From contig NZ_BMQW01000001.1 in the NCBI RefSeq assembly GCF_014648315.1, forward strand, positions 186,001 to 250,000: a stretch of DNA of 64,000 nt. The letters run 5' to 3'. This document shows positions 59,705 to 64,000 of the stretch, one piece after another (the first letter of the stretch is position 1; each line of letters begins with the position of its first letter). The position numbers were made by a program, and so were the translations under genes. Origin of the DNA: Shewanella ulleungensis. Lineage in GTDB: Bacteria > Pseudomonadota > Gammaproteobacteria > Enterobacterales > Shewanellaceae. Below the pieces are notes generated by a model that made no database searches, had not been told where the DNA came from, and saw only the letters and a list, made by a program, of their open reading frames with translations.

Positions 59705-62047
59705 ATGACGGTAAAATGGGATAACCGTACAATCGAAGAAAAAATATTACTGGGTGTCACGGCAGCAGCAGTATTAATTTTATCGCCATTCTTGATTAAA
59801 AGTGTATTTGAACACAATTATTTACGCACCCTTGTTGATCTTGTCGCCGTTTGTGGCATTTCAGTGATTTTTATTGGTGTTTGGTTTACTAGCAGGGTTA
59901 AGCTATTCAGCGGGCTATTTGCCATTATTGCTCATGTAAATATTTTATTTGGTATTTACATTGTCGGCAGCGATTTAATTTTTTGGTTGTTTCCGATTAT
60001 TATCGCCAGTTTTTATTTACTACCGACGATTATCGCTTGTTTACTCAATGCCTTACTCATTTCAATTGCCGGAGTATTAACCTATCAGCAATTTAATGAG
60101 TTTTCCTTGCCGCTTATTTTGGCATCTTTGATTGTAACAGGCATTTTCTCGCTAATTTTTTCACTATTTATGCAGCGTAAAAACCGTCAGTTATCAGAAA
60201 AAGATAAAATAAGTCAGCTACGTAACAATATTTTGGAGTTGATAGCCAGCTCTAGCAAATTATCCAAAGTGCTGTCTGCGGTTGTCGAAGGAATTGAAAA
60301 TGAGCTGCCTCGAGCAATGTGCAGTATTTCATTATTAGATAACACAGCGAAGCAGTTAAGATTAGCCGCTGCACCCAGTTTGCCATCGTTTTATTATGAC
60401 GCTATCGACGTGGTCAATGTTGCTGACGGGGTAGGTACCTGCGCTCAATCTGTCACACTAGGCAAAAGAATCATTGTTGCGGATATAGCTAGTCATCCTA
60501 ATTGGCGGCCCTTAGCTCATTTAGCCGACAAAGCTAACTTAGTGTCATGTTGGTCTGAACCTATTATCAGTCATCTTGGCAACGTGTTAGGCACTATTGC
60601 GATATATTTTGATAGGCTATCAAAACCTACAGATAATGAAATCAGTTTGGTTGAACAATTTGTCAACCTTACCCGAATTGCAATTGAACGAGACACCGCT
60701 GATAACATTATTTGGCATCAAGCCAATTTTGATAATTTAACCAATTTACCTAACAGACACTTATTACACGAACATTTAACGAATGCGGTTGATAATGCAG
60801 AGCGCGATAAAAAGCAATTAGTGATTGCGATGTTAGATTTGGATAATTTTAAAGACGTCAATGATTCTTTAGGACATAGCGCCGGAGACTCTGTATTAAT
60901 TGAGTGTGCAAAACGAATCAAAAGCACCATTAGAAAAAATGATATTGTAGCTCGCTTAGGCGGTGATGAGTTTATTATTGCTTTTGTTGGCACAACGGTT
61001 CCTGACGATATTAATAAAATTGGTCAAAAACTCTTAAGCACGCTTGCTCAGCCTTATATCATTGAACATAAAAATGTTTATTGTACAGCCAGTATTGGTT
61101 TGGCATTTTATCCAAATGATGCAACAACCATTGAAGAGTTACTCAGAAATGCAGATCAGGCTCTGTATCGTGCAAAATCTCGCGGCCGTAATAGTATCCA
61201 TTATTTTACAGAGAATATGAGTACTGATTTTCTTAAACGTATGGAAATCATGCGTGACTTACGCACAGCCGTTGAGCAAAAGCAGTTTTATATGGTTTAT
61301 CAACCTATCGTTAATTTATCAACGCAGCGGATTAGTAAAGCTGAAGCATTAATTCGTTGGCAACATCCTCACAAAGGAATGATCTCGCCTTTGGAGTTTA
61401 TTCATGTTGCTGAAGAAATAGGCTTGATTGTTGAACTAAGTGAGTGGATTTTTAATGAAGTGTCACAACAGGTAAATAGCTGGCGTAAACGATTTTGTCC
61501 TGAATTAACCATTAGTATTAACACTTCGCCTGTGCAATATAAAAATAATGGTGCACAAATTAACGCCTGGGCAGATTCACTTCTCTTGCGCGGCATACCT
61601 TGTGAGGCCATTTCGCTTGAAATAACCGAACATTTATTAATGGAAAATCAACTTGAAGCGGTTGAGGCTCTTGATAAAGTTCGCCTTCATGGGATGTCCG
61701 TCGCCATCGACGACTTTGGCACGGGCTACAGCTCTTTTGCATACTTAAAAGACTTTGATTTTGATTTCTTAAAAATCGATCAACGGTTTGTGCAAAATAT
61801 GTCAGCAGATAATAAAGACACTGCACTGTGTGAAGCGATTATTGTGATGGCCAGTAAACTCAAAATGAGTGTGATCGCTGAAGGGATAGAAACCGAACAA
61901 CAAAAACAGTTGCTCATCAAGGCTGGCTGTACTTTTGGGCAAGGTTATTTGTTTGCAAAGCCACTTTCTGTTGCAGATTTTGAAGCTTTACTCGTCGAAC
62001 AAAACTCTACATTAATAGTGAGCGAATCTATTAAAGGTAAAAACTAA
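59705..62047 (+). CDS. membrane-bound GAF-GGDEF-EAL cyclic di-GMP signalling protein
   Basis: A 780-residue protein that may make and break cyclic di-GMP. Residues 15-155 hold five to six hydrophobic segments, a membrane sensor region. A GAF-like domain spans about 178-330. The diguanylate cyclase active site GGDEF is at 419-423 with an inhibitory RxxD site at 410-413. The phosphodiesterase domain begins EALIRW at 547, with NTSP near 606, EITEH near 639, the DDFGTG loop at 669-674, KIDQRF and EGIETE all in place. Both catalytic sites look intact, so the net activity cannot be read from sequence. Confidence 0.93.
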   Translation: MTVKWDNRTIEEKILLGVTAAAVLILSPFLIKSVFEHNYLRTLVDLVAVCGISVIFIGVWFTSRVKLFSGLFAIIAHVNILFGIYIVGSDLIFWLFPIIIASFYLLPTIIACLLNALLISIAGVLTYQQFNEFSLPLILASLIVTGIFSLIFSLFMQRKNRQLSEKDKISQLRNNILELIASSSKLSKVLSAVVEGIENELPRAMCSISLLDNTAKQLRLAAAPSLPSFYYDAIDVVNVADGVGTCAQSVTLGKRIIVADIASHPNWRPLAHLADKANLVSCWSEPIISHLGNVLGTIAIYFDRLSKPTDNEISLVEQFVNLTRIAIERDTADNIIWHQANFDNLTNLPNRHLLHEHLTNAVDNAERDKKQLVIAMLDLDNFKDVNDSLGHSAGDSVLIECAKRIKSTIRKNDIVARLGGDEFIIAFVGTTVPDDINKIGQKLLSTLAQPYIIEHKNVYCTASIGLAFYPNDATTIEELLRNADQALYRAKSRGRNSIHYFTENMSTDFLKRMEIMRDLRTAVEQKQFYMVYQPIVNLSTQRISKAEALIRWQHPHKGMISPLEFIHVAEEIGLIVELSEWIFNEVSQQVNSWRKRFCPELTISINTSPVQYKNNGAQINAWADSLLLRGIPCEAISLEITEHLLMENQLEAVEALDKVRLHGMSVAIDDFGTGYSSFAYLKDFDFDFLKIDQRFVQNMSADNKDTALCEAIIVMASKLKMSVIAEGIETEQQKQLLIKAGCTFGQGYLFAKPLSVADFEALLVEQNSTLIVSESIKGKN

Positions 62048-62054
62048 ACTTTAT

Positions 62055-62089
62055 ATTGCGAGTTATCGTCAGGAATAATAACTCGCAAT
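62055..62089. repeat. inverted repeat between convergent signalling and SDR genes
   Basis: ATTGCGAGTTAT and ATAACTCGCAAT, arms of 12 bases with an 11-base loop, lie just past the stop of the GGDEF-EAL gene and 44 bases from the end of the convergent SDR gene. No T run follows, so any terminator role would be factor-assisted or weak. Confidence 0.65.
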
Positions 62090-62132
62090 AACGGCTGTTT
62101 GTAAATTACCCCGTGAAAGCTTTATCGTAAAG

Positions 62133-62882
62133 TTAACTCATTTTTCGAATAATGCTAATGGGTGCGATTCGTAAGAGCCAGTGTAATAATGCCCATGGAT
62201 AACTAGGTACAAAAGCATTAGCTTTCTCTTTTTGTATAGCGTTAACCATGGCTTTACAGCCTGTTTCAGTATCGACTATAAACGGTACTGTTTTAACTTT
62301 TTCATTGATTTCACTGCGAATAAAGCCCGGATGAACACAAGTGACTTTAATTGGTGTATTCATTACATCAATTCGAATCCCTTCAGTTAGCGAGGTGAGG
62401 GCTGCTTTCGTGGCAGCGTAAACGGTCATTGCTCGTCTAAAACCGCGTACGGCACTAATGGATGAAATCGTCACTAAATGGCCGCTATTTTGTTCACGAA
62501 AAATAGCCATTGCCGCTTCACATTGAGCTATAGCGGCAATAAAGTTGGTTTGTGCTGTTTGTAAATTGGCAGCAAAGAAACCTGTTCCAATCGAGGCGCC
62601 TTTACCCATACCCGCATTGACAATGACTCGATCAAGTTGTCCCATTTCTTGCTTAAATTGGCTAAATACTTCAAATACTTGCGGATGATCGTTTACATCA
62701 AGTGATTTAATCAGAACGGTTATATTGGGATTAATACTCAATAAGTGTTGTTTTAATTCTTCCAGACGCTCTAGTCGTCTAGCACACAAGGCTAAATTAT
62801 GATTTTGTTTCGCAAACTCAATTGCCATGCCGCGGCCTAAACCAGAACTTGCCCCAGTGATTAATATATTAGTCCGTTTCAT
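62133..62882 (-). CDS. short-chain dehydrogenase/reductase (SDR)
   Basis: A 249-residue classical SDR. The NAD(P)-binding motif is TGASSGLGRGMA at residues 10-21, with CARR after the second strand indicating NADP preference. NAGMG is near 90, and the catalytic Ser-Tyr-Lys is in TISSISAV and VYAATKAAL (Tyr and Lys in YAATK). The last 25 residues are hydrophobic (YPWALLHWLLRIAPISII) and could anchor it to the membrane, as in acyl- or lipid-directed SDRs. It follows the histidine phosphatase gene by 73 bases on the same strand. The substrate is unknown. Confidence 0.88.
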   Translation of the reverse strand: MKRTNILITGASSGLGRGMAIEFAKQNHNLALCARRLERLEELKQHLLSINPNITVLIKSLDVNDHPQVFEVFSQFKQEMGQLDRVIVNAGMGKGASIGTGFFAANLQTAQTNFIAAIAQCEAAMAIFREQNSGHLVTISSISAVRGFRRAMTVYAATKAALTSLTEGIRIDVMNTPIKVTCVHPGFIRSEINEKVKTVPFIVDTETGCKAMVNAIQKEKANAFVPSYPWALLHWLLRIAPISIIRKMS

Positions 62883-62955
62883 TATCTACTCATTATTATT
62901 CTTAGGTATTAAATACTCATAACGTTATGAGTATCACTTGTGGTTCATTTGAAAG

Positions 62956-63657
62956 TTAAATTAAACTGTATAAATGTTTCTGTGTACCATCAAAATAACC
63001 ATGTTCGTTTAACGTTATTACACTCAATCGTTGTCGTTTAATGTGTAATTGAGTGACGCTGCAATTAACTAATTTTTTGTTAATGTTGAAAAATTGTGAT
63101 TCAGGTATCGATAATGTTTGCATTACTGCAGCACTTATTACGCCTCCAGAGGTGTAAACAAATACCGTGTCATCATCAGCGGTTTGTTCAATAAGTTGAG
63201 TTAATCCGTTTGCAATCCTTTGATTAAATTGTTGCCATGATTCGCTATATTGAGCGCTATTGTCTGCATGTTGCCACTGTTTAATTGCTTGGCTAAAAAG
63301 CTCAATAAAGGCTCTGGTCGGCGAAGGTTGCTGGCTAAGGTATTGTTTCATTGTGTCTGGGTGAGCTAAATCCGGTCGGTAAACGGCAATAACGTCTTCA
63401 TGATTAAATTCATTCCAGGCTGCACTAATTTGCAACGAATCGTGTAATAACGGAGGTGATAATGCCGCTAAACATGCATTACGAGTTTGTTGGTGGCGAG
63501 TCATATTGCCACAAATAACATGGCTAGGTTGTATATTGCGCTGGTTAAAGTGTTCCGCTAAATGTCTAGCCTGGCTATGACCAAGAGTCGACAAATTGTC
63601 GTAATTATCGCTGCCAAAGCTTGCTTGGCCATGGCGGATTAAATATATGTTTGCCAT
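62956..63657 (-). CDS. histidine phosphatase family protein
   Basis: A 233-residue member of the phosphoglycerate mutase-like superfamily. The catalytic RHG motif is in MANIYLIRHGQASFGS right at the start, the second arginine lies in CGNMTRHQQTRNACL near 61, and the later histidine role is probably filled near VYTSGGVISAAVM (family GGxI motif in place of the usual GHG). The altered motif, with Ser-Gly-Gly, is common in this subgroup, which accompanies APH-like kinases and acyl-CoA genes. The start at 63657 lies two bases after the stop of the upstream phosphotransferase gene; a longer frame inside that gene is rejected. The substrate is unknown. Confidence 0.85.
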   Translation of the reverse strand: MANIYLIRHGQASFGSDNYDNLSTLGHSQARHLAEHFNQRNIQPSHVICGNMTRHQQTRNACLAALSPPLLHDSLQISAAWNEFNHEDVIAVYRPDLAHPDTMKQYLSQQPSPTRAFIELFSQAIKQWQHADNSAQYSESWQQFNQRIANGLTQLIEQTADDDTVFVYTSGGVISAAVMQTLSIPESQFFNINKKLVNCSVTQLHIKRQRLSVITLNEHGYFDGTQKHLYSLI

Positions 63658-63659
63658 GG

Positions 63660-64000
63660 TTATCCCTGTTGTTTCATTGTTCGATGACAACGCCACATTA
63701 AGTAATGTGAGAAAATCCAAAATTGTTTAAATGCTGGATTACGCGTTTGTTTGTGGTGATAGCGATAATAAATTTGTTGCACAATGCCAGCTAAACGGAA
63801 CAAACCAAACACTTCATAAAAGCGAAAGTCATCGATTGTGATGTCCATTTTGTCACAATAATATTCAACCACTTGTTTACGAGTCAACATACCATCAAGG
63901 TGTGTTGGTTGGCGCCTGGTCATTTGTGCTAAAAAGTCATCATCAGCTTCAACCCAGTAGGCCAAAGTATTGCCTAAATCCATTAATGGATTACCTAACG
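63660..64000 (-). CDS. phosphotransferase (APH) family protein, C-terminal part
   Basis: Only the last 112 or so residues are in the window; the gene continues past the right edge. The segment GNPLMDLGNTLAYWVEADDD corresponds to the post-DFG region of aminoglycoside phosphotransferase-like kinases, and KQVVEYYCDKMDITIDDFRFYEVFGLFRLAGIVQQIYYRY matches the C-terminal helices of the ACAD10/ACAD11-associated subgroup. These kinases are linked to activation of hydroxy acids for beta-oxidation. The tight spacing with the histidine phosphatase and SDR genes suggests one operon. Confidence 0.8.
   Translation of the reverse strand, partial: LGNPLMDLGNTLAYWVEADDDFLAQMTRRQPTHLDGMLTRKQVVEYYCDKMDITIDDFRFYEVFGLFRLAGIVQQIYYRYHHKQTRNPAFKQFWIFSHYLMWRCHRTMKQQG

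Overview
The window is an ordinary chromosomal segment of a moderately A+T-rich marine gammaproteobacterium, most likely a Shewanella or close relative. The evidence is gene content and order: rluE-nudJ-mnmA-hflD-purB, the clpS-clpA/infA/bpt-aat block, pabC-mltG-tmk-holB-pilZ-tatD, rsmF/letB/letA/yebG/msrC/proQ/prc, pepN, the large NAD-dependent glutamate dehydrogenase, pyrD-zapC, a monomeric isocitrate dehydrogenase and leucine dehydrogenase. The species call is inference. I see no rRNA, tRNA, prophage, insertion sequence with a transposase, or CRISPR array.

Layout. 0-3.2 kb: the end of a putative lipid acyltransferase gene, an LpxH-like phosphoesterase, leucine dehydrogenase and a divergent DUF4826 gene, with a MerR-type palindrome (probable LiuR site) between the last two. 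3.2-9.1 kb: a minus-strand translation and nucleotide block (rluE, nudJ, mnmA, hflD, purB, roxA). 9.1-17 kb: monomeric icd, then cspD, clpS, clpA, infA, bpt and aat, which hold the adaptor, unfoldase and both aminoacyl transferases of the bacterial N-degron pathway. 17-21 kb: a glycine-zipper envelope protein, an unrecognised 111-residue protein, a Nif3-family protein and a Kef-type antiporter. 21-31 kb: metG divergent from mrp, then udk, dcd, and the tightly overlapped pabC-mltG-tmk-holB-pilZ-tatD run. 31-42 kb: rsmF, a nucleoside-gate membrane protein, the LetAB lipid-transport genes (LetA split in two), SOS-controlled yebG, msrC, proQ and prc. 42-45 kb: pepN and a DUF2835 gene. 45-52 kb: a four-gene envelope cassette (DUF1302 barrel-like protein, DUF1329 periplasmic protein, Ycf48-like propeller, MMPL/RND transporter). 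52-64 kb: NAD-GDH, pyrD, zapC, a GAF-GGDEF-EAL protein, and a minus-strand phosphotransferase/histidine phosphatase/SDR group.

The least understood parts are: the DUF1302-DUF1329-Ycf48-RND cassette, which looks like a dedicated route for a hydrophobic molecule across the envelope; a probable unannotated structured small RNA of about 185 nt between tatD and rsmF, with its own promoter and terminator; and a family of small palindromic elements (three copies seen, one carrying an insert with 47-bp tandem repeats). Start codons were moved inward from the longest open frame where a ribosome binding site or family length supported it.
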